Origin: CAVDHB01 sp963608705
Lineage (GTDB): Bacteria; Bacteroidota; Bacteroidia; Bacteroidales; Bacteroidaceae
NCBI GenBank assembly: GCA_963608705.1
Contig: CAVDHB010000058.1
Location: forward strand, 1 to 50,969
Direction of reading: 5' to 3'
DNA length: 50,969 nucleotides
The number at the start of each line of letters is the position of its first letter. The stretch's first letter is position 1. Both the position numbers and the translations under genes were made by a program. The notes beneath the pieces were generated by a model. That model was not told the origin of the DNA, ran no database searches, and worked only from the letters and a program-made list of their open reading frames with translations. Shown piece by piece: positions 16,519 through 25,094 of this stretch.

Positions 16519-17181
16519 ATGGATATTATTAAATCAACGGAACCCGATGACGGGATTAAAGTGGTAGTCTGCGATGCTTCCCATGAGAAGTATGTGGACT
16601 TGATTCTGAAAACAATTACTGATGCGGCTAAGGTGCGTGGATCTGGTATCGCGAGCCGTACCCATGAATATGTGGCTACGAAGATGAAAGAGCGCAAGGC
16701 GATTATCGCATTGGCTGGTCCAGAGGAGGAGTTCGCCGGATTCTGCTACATCGAGAGCTGGGGTAACAAGACGTATGTGGCCAATTCAGGATTGATTGTG
16801 GTGGAGAAGTTCAGAGGACATCACCTGGCCACGAGAATCAAGAAGACCGCCTTCACGTTGAGCCGTTTGCGCTGGCCACACGCCAAGATATTCGGACTGA
16901 CGAGCAGTGGAGCTGTGATGCGTATCAATACGGAACTGGGTTATGTGCCTGTTCCCTTTGCGGAACTGACACAGGACGATGCGTATTGGAAGGGATGCGG
17001 TACGCCGGAACATCCTTGCTGCATCAACTTCGACGTGCTGACCAGAACGCATAGAAAGTATTGCGTGTGTACAGGTATGCTGTATGATCCGGCCAGACAT
17101 CCTGACGAGAAACTGCCGATGGAACTGCCGCCTGACGTGGTGAAGATGGCCAAAGAGGCAGCCGAGAAAAATCTGAGATAA
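16519..17181 (+). CDS. GNAT acyltransferase, probable N-succinylglutamate synthase step
   Basis: 220 residues with a GNAT fold; the acyl-CoA-binding loop is visible as VVEKFRGHHLATRIKKTAF. The position between argR and argG, beside a succinylornithine-type carbamoyltransferase, suggests it makes the first committed intermediate, N-succinyl- (or acetyl-) glutamate. The C-terminal part is cysteine-rich (WKGCG, HPCC, YCVC), which is unusual for a GNAT and could be a metal or redox site. No ArgJ or long ArgA is seen in the window, which supports this role. Donor specificity is inference from context. Confidence 0.75.
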   Translation: MDIIKSTEPDDGIKVVVCDASHEKYVDLILKTITDAAKVRGSGIASRTHEYVATKMKERKAIIALAGPEEEFAGFCYIESWGNKTYVANSGLIVVEKFRGHHLATRIKKTAFTLSRLRWPHAKIFGLTSSGAVMRINTELGYVPVPFAELTQDDAYWKGCGTPEHPCCINFDVLTRTHRKYCVCTGMLYDPARHPDEKLPMELPPDVVKMAKEAAEKNLR

Positions 17182-17202
17182 ACAACTAAATATACAACGA
17201 CT

Positions 17203-18414
17203 ATGGCAAAGAAAGTAGTGGTGGCATTCAGCGGAGGACTTGACACGTCTTATACGGTGATGTACCTTGCGAAAGAAAAAGGATATGAAGTGTATGCGGC
17301 TTGTGCCAATACAGGCGGATTCAGTCCTGAGCAATTAAAGAAAAACGAAGAGAACGCCTATAAATTGGGTGCAAAGACATATGTGACCCTCGACGTGACG
17401 AAGGAATATTATGAGAAGAGCTTGAAGTTCATGATATTCGGAAATGTGTTGCGTAACAACGTATATCCTATTTCCGTTTCTTCCGAGCGTATCTTCCAGG
17501 GAATGGCTATTGCCCGCTACGCCAAGGAAATCGGTGCGGATGCTATAGCTCATGGCTCTACGGGAGCGGGTAATGACCAAGTGCGTTTTGACATGACATT
17601 CATGGTCATGGCTCCGGGTGTGGAGATTATTACGCTGACTCGTGACGCTAACTTGAGCCGTCAATACGAGATTGATTATTTGAACAATCATGGTTTCTCC
17701 GCTGATTTTACAAAGCTCAAATACTCTTATAATGTGGGTATCTGGGGTACTTCCATTTGCGGTGGAGAGATTCTTGACTCCACGCAGGGACTTCCTGAGA
17801 CTGCTTATTTGAAGCAAGTAGAGAAATCAGGTACGGAGAAGCTGGAACTGACTTTCACCAAGGGTGAGTTGACAGCTGTGAACGGAGAGAAGTTTGACGA
17901 CCGTATCAAGGCCATTCAGAAAGTGGAGGAAATCGGTGCGGCTTATGGCATCGGAAGAGATATGCACGTGGGAGACACCATCATCGGTATCAAAGGACGT
18001 GTAGGCTTTGAAGCTGCGGCTCCGGCATTGATTATCGGCGCACACCGTTTCTTGGAGAAATACACCTTGTCCAAATGGCAGCAATACTGGAAAGACCAGG
18101 TGGCCAACTGGTATGGAATGTTCTTGCACGAGAGCCAGTACCTGGAGCCTGTGATGCGTGACATCGAGGCGATGCTTTCCGAATCACAGCGTAATGTGAA
18201 CGGTACGGCCATCCTTGAGTTGCGTCCGTTGGGCTTCTCTACAGTAGGTGTGGACAGTCAGGACGACCTTGTGAAGTCTCCATTCGGTGAATACGGCGAG
18301 GAACAGAAGGGATGGACAGCCGATGATGCGAAAGGATTCATCAAGGTGCTTTCCACTCCGTTGAGAGTATATTACAACAAACACCGTGCGGAAGGCGACG
18401 CACTCGAAAAATAA
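17203..18414 (+). CDS. argG: Argininosuccinate synthase
   Basis: 403 residues. The N-type ATP pyrophosphatase P-loop is at the start (VVVAFSGGLDTSYT), followed by AHGSTGAGNDQVRFD, which binds ATP and citrulline/aspartate. It joins citrulline and aspartate using ATP to give argininosuccinate. In organisms using succinylated intermediates the substrate is free citrulline after desuccinylation; the desuccinylase is not in this window. It lies 21 bases after the GNAT gene and five before argC. Confidence 0.95.
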   Translation: MAKKVVVAFSGGLDTSYTVMYLAKEKGYEVYAACANTGGFSPEQLKKNEENAYKLGAKTYVTLDVTKEYYEKSLKFMIFGNVLRNNVYPISVSSERIFQGMAIARYAKEIGADAIAHGSTGAGNDQVRFDMTFMVMAPGVEIITLTRDANLSRQYEIDYLNNHGFSADFTKLKYSYNVGIWGTSICGGEILDSTQGLPETAYLKQVEKSGTEKLELTFTKGELTAVNGEKFDDRIKAIQKVEEIGAAYGIGRDMHVGDTIIGIKGRVGFEAAAPALIIGAHRFLEKYTLSKWQQYWKDQVANWYGMFLHESQYLEPVMRDIEAMLSESQRNVNGTAILELRPLGFSTVGVDSQDDLVKSPFGEYGEEQKGWTADDAKGFIKVLSTPLRVYYNKHRAEGDALEK

Positions 18415-18419
18415 CGGGT

Positions 18420-19388
18420 ATGATTAATGTAGGTATCATAGGCGGTGCGGGATACACGGCTGGAGAACTGATTCGTATTCTGCTGAACCACCCGGAGGTA
18501 GAGATTGCCTTTGTGCATAGTTCCAGTAATGCGGGAAACAGTCTGAGTGACGTGCATGAGGGAATCTATGGCGAGACCGATTTGAAGTTTACCGACCAGC
18601 TGCCTCTTGACTCGGTGGATGTGCTTTTCTTCTGCATGGGGCATGGCAAGAGCGAAGAGTTCTTGCAGCAGCATGAAGTGCCGGCCAAGGTGAAAATTGT
18701 AGACCTTGCGCAGGATTTCCGTTTGGAAGCACCCGACAATGACTATGTGTATGGTTTGCCGGAATTGAACAGGGACAAGGTGAAGTGCGCACAGCACGTG
18801 GCTAATCCCGGTTGTTTCGCCACCTGCATACAGCTGGGACTGCTGCCCTTGGCTTATAACGGATTGCTGAAAGGAGACATTCCGGTAAACGCCATCACAG
18901 GTAGCACGGGCGCTGGGGTGAAACCGGGTGCCACTACGCATTTCAGTTGGCGTAACAACAACATGAGCGTTTACAAGGTCTTCAAGCACCAGCATTTGGC
19001 GGAGATTATGCAGAGCCTGCACCAGTTGCAGCCTTCGTTTGAGAATGAACTCGATTTCATCCCTTACCGTGGCGACTTCCCAAGAGGTATTTTTGCCACT
19101 TCTGTCTTGAAGACGGAAAGAGATGTGGAGGACATTTACGAGATGTACGATGACTTCTATGAGGATGCGCCTTTTACGTTTGTGTCCAGAAAGAACATCG
19201 ACTTGAAACAAGTGGTGAATACCAACAAGTGCTTGATTCACTTGGAGAAAGTGGACAACAGGTTGCTGGTAATTTCCTGCATAGACAACCTGCTTAAAGG
19301 TGCCAGTGGTCAGGCCGTCCAGAATATGAACCTCATGTTTGGACTGGAGGAAACCACCGGACTGAGGCTGAAACCGTCTGCGTTTTAA
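18420..19388 (+). CDS. argC: N-acyl-gamma-glutamyl-phosphate reductase
   Basis: 322 residues. An NAD(P)-binding start (VGIIGGAGYTAGELIRILLNH) and the active-site cysteine in NPGCFATCIQLGLLPL identify ArgC. It reduces N-acetyl- or N-succinyl-glutamyl phosphate to the semialdehyde. The downstream Gly-rich GSTGAGVKPG is also typical. The kinase step (argB) that feeds it is not in the window. Confidence 0.95.
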   Translation: MINVGIIGGAGYTAGELIRILLNHPEVEIAFVHSSSNAGNSLSDVHEGIYGETDLKFTDQLPLDSVDVLFFCMGHGKSEEFLQQHEVPAKVKIVDLAQDFRLEAPDNDYVYGLPELNRDKVKCAQHVANPGCFATCIQLGLLPLAYNGLLKGDIPVNAITGSTGAGVKPGATTHFSWRNNNMSVYKVFKHQHLAEIMQSLHQLQPSFENELDFIPYRGDFPRGIFATSVLKTERDVEDIYEMYDDFYEDAPFTFVSRKNIDLKQVVNTNKCLIHLEKVDNRLLVISCIDNLLKGASGQAVQNMNLMFGLEETTGLRLKPSAF

Positions 19389-19389
19389 T

Positions 19390-19500
19390 GTTTAATTAGT
19401 AGTGTTTAATGTTTAGTGTTTAATTCGCAGGACATCGGTAGCGAATAGAACACTAAACAAAAAGCACTGCCAATTAAACATTAAACACTAATAATTAAAC
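19390..19500. repeat. Nested 111-base hairpin between argC and argD
   Basis: An outer stem pairs 19390-19415 with 19475-19500 (25 of 26 positions) and an inner stem pairs 19413-19428 with 19441-19456 (14 of 16). The sequence is made of GTTTAATG/TAAACACT units as at 16426-16476. It ends nine bases before the argD ATG, so in mRNA it would crowd the ribosome-binding region. No U tract follows. Confidence 0.85.
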
Positions 19501-19509
19501 ACTAAACAA

Positions 19510-20640
19510 ATGGAACTATTCAAAGTTTACCCTTTATTCAATATAAATATTGTAAAAGGAAAGGGGTGTAAGGTCTGGGATGACAAAGGACAGGAGTACC
19601 TTGACCTTTACGGAGGTCATGCGGTGATTTCCATCGGCCACTGCCATCCTCACTATGTGGAGATGATGACCAGCCAGTTGAATAATCTCGGTTTTTACTC
19701 TAATTCTGTAATCAACAAGATTCAACAGGAGGTGGCACATCGCTTGGGCAAGATTTCCGGTTATGAGGACTACAGTCTATTCCTCATCAATTCCGGAGCG
19801 GAGGCTAACGAGAACGCTCTCAAACTCGCTTCTTTCCACAATGGAAGGACAAGGGTACTGGCGCAGGAGAAGTCTTTCCATGGACGTACTTCGTTGGCTG
19901 TGGAAGCCACGAACAATCCGAAAATCATCGCTCCGATTAACGCCAACAACCATGTGACCTACCTGCCGATGAACGATTTGGCGGCTTGGGAGCATGAACT
20001 GGCCAAGGGGGATGTCTGTGCCGCTATCGTGGAATGTATTCAAGGCGTAGGTGGTGTGCGTATGGTGACTCCTGAGTTCTTTCAGGGCTTGCGGGAGTTA
20101 TGTACCAAATACGGCACTGTGTTGATAGCCGATGAGATACAGTGCGGGTACGGACGTTCGGGCAAGTTCTTCGCCCATCAGTATCTGGGAGCGAAACCCG
20201 ACTTGATTACCGTGGCCAAAGGCATCGGCAATGGTTTCCCGATGGCAGGTGTGTTGATTTCACCTGAGTTCAAGGCGGTTTACGGACAGCTTGGCACTAC
20301 CTTCGGAGGCAATCACTTGGCTTGTACGGCGGCGTTGGCCGTAATGGACGTGATAGAACAGGAACATCTCGTGGAGAATGCGGCCAAGGTGGGAAGTTAT
20401 CTGCTTCATGAATTGAAGGGATTCTCCAAGATAAAAGACGTGAGAGGCGAGGGATTGATGATTGGATTGGAGTTTGCCCAACCCGTGAAGCCTTTGCGTC
20501 AGCGTCTGTTGTACGATTACCACGTCTTTACGGGAGCCAGCGGCACGAATGTGTTCCGTCTGTTGCCTCCGCTTTGCCTTAGCCAGAAAGAGGCGGACGT
20601 GTTTTTGGATCGCTTCAAGAGATTATTGGACGAAGCATGA
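19510..20640 (+). CDS. argD: N-acyl(succinyl)ornithine aminotransferase
   Basis: 376 residues, class III PLP-dependent aminotransferase: SGAEANENALKLA, HGRTSLAVEAT, the IADEIQCGYGRSGKFFAHQ stretch with the PLP-contacting Asp, and the Schiff-base Lys in ITVAKGIGNGFPM. It converts the acylated semialdehyde to N2-acylornithine using glutamate. Preference for the succinyl group is inferred from the argF' type in this operon. Its stop overlaps the proC start (ATGA), so the two are translationally coupled. Confidence 0.93.
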   Translation: MELFKVYPLFNINIVKGKGCKVWDDKGQEYLDLYGGHAVISIGHCHPHYVEMMTSQLNNLGFYSNSVINKIQQEVAHRLGKISGYEDYSLFLINSGAEANENALKLASFHNGRTRVLAQEKSFHGRTSLAVEATNNPKIIAPINANNHVTYLPMNDLAAWEHELAKGDVCAAIVECIQGVGGVRMVTPEFFQGLRELCTKYGTVLIADEIQCGYGRSGKFFAHQYLGAKPDLITVAKGIGNGFPMAGVLISPEFKAVYGQLGTTFGGNHLACTAALAVMDVIEQEHLVENAAKVGSYLLHELKGFSKIKDVRGEGLMIGLEFAQPVKPLRQRLLYDYHVFTGASGTNVFRLLPPLCLSQKEADVFLDRFKRLLDEA

Positions 20641-21437
20641 GAATAGCAATAATAGGAGCTGGAAATATGGGAGGAGCTTTGGTGCGTGGTTTGGCACGGG
20701 CCGAGGGCTTCTCCCCTGATTGTCTTTATGTGTCGAATCCTTCTTCGGGGAAACTCGATGCGTTGAAGAATGAATATCCTTCCATCCATGTGTCCTCGGA
20801 TAATAAAGAGGTGGTGAAGAAAGCCGACTGGGTGATACTGGCGGTGAAACCGTGGCTGGTGGAGAAGGTAGTCAAGGAGATTAAACCTGTGCTTGACTAT
20901 CAGAGACAGGTCGTGCTCTCTGTGGCGGCCAATGTGGATGCGGAACAGCTTTCCGATATGCTTCGTGATGAAAAAACAGGAAAGTCGTTGCCCGTCTTCT
21001 ATGTGATGCCTAACACGGCGGTGGCAGTGGGAGAGGGCATGATTCTTTTCACTGGAAAAGACTGTTCGGATGTTTTGAAAGCGGAAGCGGAAAGACTGTT
21101 CTCCTTGATGGGGCGTAGTCTGTACATGGCGCCGGACAGAATGGAGGCCGGAATGATGTTGTCGGGGTGTGGAATCGCCTACGCTATGCGTTATATCCGT
21201 GTGGCACAGGAAGCGGGTGTGGAGATGGGTATCTATCCGAAGGACGCACTTGCCATTGTGTTGCAGACGGTGAAAGGTGCCACGGCCTTGCTTCAAGCCA
21301 CCGGGAATCATCCCGAGAGCGAGATTGACAAAGTGACTACTCCTGGGGGAGTGACCATCAAAGGATTGAACGAGATGGAACACGCGGGATTCTCTTCAGC
21401 CGTGATACGGGGACACAAAGCCGGATTGCGGAAATAA
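20637..21437 (+). CDS. proC: Pyrroline-5-carboxylate reductase
   Basis: 266 residues. N-terminal Rossmann motif IAIIGAGNMGGALVRGL, the ProC signature region VMPNTAVAVGEGM and a C-terminal dimerisation domain (VLQTVKGATALL, TTPGGVTIKGLNEME). It reduces P5C to proline with NAD(P)H, the last proline step. The proline genes proC, proB and proA follow one another inside the arginine operon. Confidence 0.95.
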   Translation: MRIAIIGAGNMGGALVRGLARAEGFSPDCLYVSNPSSGKLDALKNEYPSIHVSSDNKEVVKKADWVILAVKPWLVEKVVKEIKPVLDYQRQVVLSVAANVDAEQLSDMLRDEKTGKSLPVFYVMPNTAVAVGEGMILFTGKDCSDVLKAEAERLFSLMGRSLYMAPDRMEAGMMLSGCGIAYAMRYIRVAQEAGVEMGIYPKDALAIVLQTVKGATALLQATGNHPESEIDKVTTPGGVTIKGLNEMEHAGFSSAVIRGHKAGLRK

Positions 21438-21455
21438 TCCTTTCATGCGAAGACT

Positions 21456-22535
21456 ATGAAGAATTACGAAAGAATCACGGTGAAAATCGGCAGTAATGTC
21501 CTGACACGTCCTGACGGAACCTTGGATGTGACGAGGATGTCCGCCTTGGCCGACCAGATAGCCTTGCTTCGTAAGCGGGATATAGAGGTGATTTTGGTGT
21601 CGTCTGGTGCGGTGGCCAGTGGACGTAGCGAGCTGAAAGTGGGGCGTAAGCTGGGGAAGGTGGAAGAGAGGCAGCTGTATTCCTCCGTAGGACAGGCTAA
21701 GCTCATCAACCGTTATTACGAGTTGTTCCGGGATTATGGCATTCCCGTAGGGCAGGTCTTGACTATGAAGGAGAATTTCAGCACTCGTTCCGAATACTTG
21801 AACCAGCGGAGCTGCATAGAGGTGATGTTGAGTTGTGGTGTATTGCCCATTGTCAATGAGAATGATACGACCAGTGTCACAGAGCTGATGTTTACCGATA
21901 ATGACGAGCTTTCCGGACTGGTGGCCACCATGACGGACTCACAGGCATTGTTCATATTGAGCAATGTGGACGGAGTGTTCACAGGTCCTCCCGACGATTC
22001 CTCCTCTGAGTTGATTAAAGAGGTGGCTCCGGGACGGGATTTGTCCGAATACATTCAGGCTGGTACTTCCGGATTTGGCCGTGGAGGTATGGGTACGAAG
22101 TCGGGCATTGCGCGCAAAGTGGCAGAAGAGGGTGTCGAAGTGGTCATAGCCAACGGAAAGCGTCCAGATGTGTTGTTGCGTTTGTTGGACGATGCCTCTT
22201 GTCCTTGTACCCGTTTTCTGCCGTCTACTCAGGCGGTATCCAGTGTGAAAAAGTGGATTGCGCATTCTTGTGGTTTCGCCAAGGGGGAGATTTACCTGAA
22301 TGCCGAAGCTGTATGCGTCTTGACGGGAGCGAAAGCCAAAAGCTTGTTGCCTGTGGGTGTGACCCGCATAGACGGCGATTTTGAGAAAGACGACATTGTG
22401 CGTCTGCTTTCCCCGGAAGGAAAGGAAATCGGTGTAGGGCGGGTTTCCTGTGACAGCGAGACGGCGAGAGCGCAAATTGGACTGCATGAGGCACGTCCGT
22501 TGGTGCATTATGATTATCTATTCCTTGAACTATAA
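21456..22535 (+). CDS. proB: Glutamate 5-kinase with PUA domain
   Basis: 359 residues. The amino-acid kinase domain (about 1-250) carries TVKIGSNVLTRPDG, VSSGAVASGR, VNENDTTSV and SGFGRGGMGTKSGIARK. A C-terminal PUA domain follows (from about 265, GEIYLNAEAVCVLTGAKAKS). It phosphorylates glutamate to glutamyl-5-phosphate, the first proline step, and is commonly feedback-inhibited by proline. Full length for the PUA-containing form. Confidence 0.95.
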   Translation: MKNYERITVKIGSNVLTRPDGTLDVTRMSALADQIALLRKRDIEVILVSSGAVASGRSELKVGRKLGKVEERQLYSSVGQAKLINRYYELFRDYGIPVGQVLTMKENFSTRSEYLNQRSCIEVMLSCGVLPIVNENDTTSVTELMFTDNDELSGLVATMTDSQALFILSNVDGVFTGPPDDSSSELIKEVAPGRDLSEYIQAGTSGFGRGGMGTKSGIARKVAEEGVEVVIANGKRPDVLLRLLDDASCPCTRFLPSTQAVSSVKKWIAHSCGFAKGEIYLNAEAVCVLTGAKAKSLLPVGVTRIDGDFEKDDIVRLLSPEGKEIGVGRVSCDSETARAQIGLHEARPLVHYDYLFLEL

Positions 22536-22546
22536 TACTTCCTATT

Positions 22547-23794
22547 ATGAAACTTGAAGCTGTTTTTCAGCAAGTCGCCGAGGCTTCCCGCCTGTTGAAC
22601 CTGCTGCCGGATGAGAAAATCAAGACGGTGCTTTATGAGCTGGCGGAAGAGACGGAACAATCCATTCCTTCCTTGTTGGAGGCTAATCGTGCTGATTTGG
22701 CTCGCATGGATGCGGAGAATCCCAAATACGACCGTCTGCAATTGACGGAGGCACGTCTGCGGGACATTGCGGATTCCATACGCTATGTGGCGGACTTCTC
22801 TTCTCCCGTAGGTCATGTGTTAAGAGAGTATACCTTGGACAATGGGTTGCGTATTCGTAAGGTGACAGTGCCTTTTGGAGTGATAGGGGTGATTTACGAG
22901 GCACGGCCCAATGTGAGTTTCGATGTGTTCTCCTTGTGCTTCAAGGCGGGGAGTGCCTGTGTGCTTAAAGGCGGAAAGGATGCGGAAGCGTCCAATTTGG
23001 CCATTGCGGAGCTGATTCATCGGGTATTGGAACGAAACGGCTTGAATCCGCATACCGTGGAGTTGCTTCCTGCCACGCATGAAGCGACCTCGGAACTGTT
23101 GCACGCCAGGGAGTACGTGGATTTGCTGATTCCCCGTGGAGGAAAAGGACTTATTCAGTTTGTCCGTGACAATGCTTCCGTGCCTGTCATTGAGACGGGA
23201 GCAGGTGTGTGTCATGCGTATTTTGACAAGGACGGAGACAGAGAGAAAGGACAGCGCATTGTGGTGAACGCCAAGACACGGCGAGTGAGCGTCTGCAATG
23301 CGTTGGACTGTCTGCTGGTTCATAAAGACCGTTTGGCTGACCTTCCTTTCCTGCTTGCGCCAATGGCTGCGAAACGAGTGGTGGTATATGCGGATGCTGC
23401 GGCTTTTCAAGCCTTGGAGAAGTATTATCCCCAAGAGCTGTTAGTGAAGGCGGAAGTGAAAGACTACGGCACGGAATTTCAATCCTATGCCATGTCGGTG
23501 AAGACTGTGTCTTCGTTGGAGGAGGCGTTGAATCATATCCTTCGTTACGGGAGTCATCACAGCGAAAGTATAATTACGGAAAACAAGGAGACCGGCAAAC
23601 TGTTTCAGCAAGCGGTGGATGCCGCCTGTGTGTATGTGAACGCCCCCACTTCTTTCACGGACGGAGGTCAGTTCGGGTTGGGTGCGGAAATAGGCATCAG
23701 CACGCAGAAACTGCACGCTCGTGGCCCAATGGGACTGGATGCCATCGTCACTTATAAATGGTTTATTGACGGGGACGGACAAACACGTCCCTGA
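22547..23794 (+). CDS. proA: Gamma-glutamyl phosphate reductase
   Basis: 415 residues of the aldehyde-dehydrogenase fold: VIGVIYEARPNVSFDV, SACVLKGGKDAEASN and the catalytic-cysteine region VSVCNALDCLLVH; the C-terminal stretch TDGGQFGLGAEIGISTQK is a ProA hallmark. It reduces glutamyl-5-phosphate to glutamate semialdehyde, working with ProB immediately upstream (11-base gap). Confidence 0.95.
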   Translation: MKLEAVFQQVAEASRLLNLLPDEKIKTVLYELAEETEQSIPSLLEANRADLARMDAENPKYDRLQLTEARLRDIADSIRYVADFSSPVGHVLREYTLDNGLRIRKVTVPFGVIGVIYEARPNVSFDVFSLCFKAGSACVLKGGKDAEASNLAIAELIHRVLERNGLNPHTVELLPATHEATSELLHAREYVDLLIPRGGKGLIQFVRDNASVPVIETGAGVCHAYFDKDGDREKGQRIVVNAKTRRVSVCNALDCLLVHKDRLADLPFLLAPMAAKRVVVYADAAAFQALEKYYPQELLVKAEVKDYGTEFQSYAMSVKTVSSLEEALNHILRYGSHHSESIITENKETGKLFQQAVDAACVYVNAPTSFTDGGQFGLGAEIGISTQKLHARGPMGLDAIVTYKWFIDGDGQTRP

Positions 23795-23823
23795 GGATAT
23801 AATACGATTAATGTAAGAAAAAA

Positions 23824-24786
23824 ATGAAAACATTTCAGCATGTATCTGATTTAGGAGACTTGAAAGCCGCTTTGAAAGAGGCGTTCGAGGTGAAGCGCAA
23901 CCGTTTCGCCTATCAGTCATTGGGCAAGAACAAGACTTGTCTGCTCATCTTCTTCAACAACAGCCTTCGCACAAGGCTGAGCACACAGAAAGCGGCCATG
24001 AACTTGGGAATGAATGTCATTGTGTTGGACGTGAACCAAGGGGCATGGAAGCTGGAGACTGAGCGTGGCGTGATTATGGACGGAGACAAGAGCGAGCATC
24101 TGTTGGAGGCGATTCCTGTAATGGGCTGTTATTGCGACTTGATTGGCGTGCGTTCGTTCGCCCAGTTCAAAAACCGGGAGGATGACTACGGTGAGAAAAT
24201 CTTGAACCAGTTCATCAAGTACTCTGGCCGTCCTGTCTTCGCCATGGAGACTGCCACGGTGCATCCTTTGCAGGCGTTCGCCGACTTGATTACCATCGAG
24301 GAGTATAAGAAGAAAGACCGTCCCAAGGTGGTGTTGTCCTGGGCGCCTCATCCCAAGGCTTTGCCGCAGGCTGTCCCTAACTCTTTTGCGGAGTGGATGA
24401 ACGCTGCGGACGTGGATTTCGTGATTACGCAGCCCGAAGGCTATGAGCTGGATCCGAAATTCGCAGGAAATGCCAAGGTGGAGTATGACCAGATGAAAGC
24501 GTTGGAAGGCGCTGACTTTGTGTATGCGAAGAACTGGAGCTGTCCGGGTGTGACCAATCCTGCGGAGTACGGCAAGATACTGAACAAGGACATGGGCTGG
24601 ACAATAGACAAAAAGCACATGGACGTGACCAACAACGCCTATTTCATGCACTGTCTGCCTGTAAGACGTAACATGATTGTGACGGACGAGGTGATAGAAA
24701 GTCCGCAGTCCATCGTGATTCCAGAGGCCGCCAACCGTGAAATCTCCGCCGAGGTAGTCTTGAAGCGGATGTTGGAGAGCTTATAA
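23824..24786 (+). CDS. argF': N-succinylornithine carbamoyltransferase (ArgF')
   Basis: 320 residues. It closely resembles, as I recall it, the Bacteroides fragilis succinylornithine transcarbamylase, including the carbamoyl-phosphate loop NNSLRTRLSTQ, the motif NQGAWKLETERGVIMDGD and HCLPVRRNMIVTDEV. It carbamoylates N-succinyl-L-ornithine. In the B. fragilis enzyme the residue after GDK, about position 90, is reported to be Pro, and Glu at that place is linked to acetylornithine use; here I read Ser90 (MDGDKSEHLLEAIP). That leaves substrate preference a little open. Last gene of the operon, followed by a clear terminator. Confidence 0.88.
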   Translation: MKTFQHVSDLGDLKAALKEAFEVKRNRFAYQSLGKNKTCLLIFFNNSLRTRLSTQKAAMNLGMNVIVLDVNQGAWKLETERGVIMDGDKSEHLLEAIPVMGCYCDLIGVRSFAQFKNREDDYGEKILNQFIKYSGRPVFAMETATVHPLQAFADLITIEEYKKKDRPKVVLSWAPHPKALPQAVPNSFAEWMNAADVDFVITQPEGYELDPKFAGNAKVEYDQMKALEGADFVYAKNWSCPGVTNPAEYGKILNKDMGWTIDKKHMDVTNNAYFMHCLPVRRNMIVTDEVIESPQSIVIPEAANREISAEVVLKRMLESL

Positions 24787-24818
24787 TCATACAGGGGCTT
24801 ATTCAGACCCATAAGGAG

Positions 24819-24845
24819 GGACGCATGAGAAGTGCGTCCTTTTTG
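24819..24845 (+). terminator. Intrinsic terminator of the arginine/proline operon
   Basis: GGACGCA (24819-24825), a seven-base loop and TGCGTCC (24833-24839) are followed by TTTTTTG, 33 bases after the argF' stop. The following 24846-25041 shows no gene and no strong signal apart from a weak GTGTAG/CTACAC pairing near 24927-24954. Confidence 0.9.
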
Positions 24846-25041
24846 TTTGAGTACAGAGTGCCCGTTGCCGATGATATACCAAAGTGGTTATCTTACTTCT
24901 TTTCTCCCAAGCATTCCCTATTCGATGTGTAGTAAGGAGAATGAGCGTCTACACTGAGAAGCAACAGATACAGGGACGGTAGGGGATTGGAAGCAGGGAT
25001 AATCAGTATAAAAGATGTCCATCTCAAATCTCGGACAGGAT

Positions 25042-25074
25042 AAAAAAGAGGCTGTGTCGTAAGACGCAGCCTCT
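25042..25074 (-). terminator. Intrinsic terminator of the TonB receptor operon
   Basis: On the minus strand AGAGGCTGCGTC pairs with GACACAGCCTCT (one wobble) around a four-base loop, followed by TTTTTT (25042-25047 as A on the plus strand). It lies about 20 bases past the receptor stop. Confidence 0.9.
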
Positions 25075-25094
25075 CTGTCTATGGTATAAAATAA

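Noticed and set aside
19390..19500. rRNA/tRNA-like structure or intrinsic terminator
   Set aside because: AT-rich repeats without tRNA arms, and no U tract after the stem.
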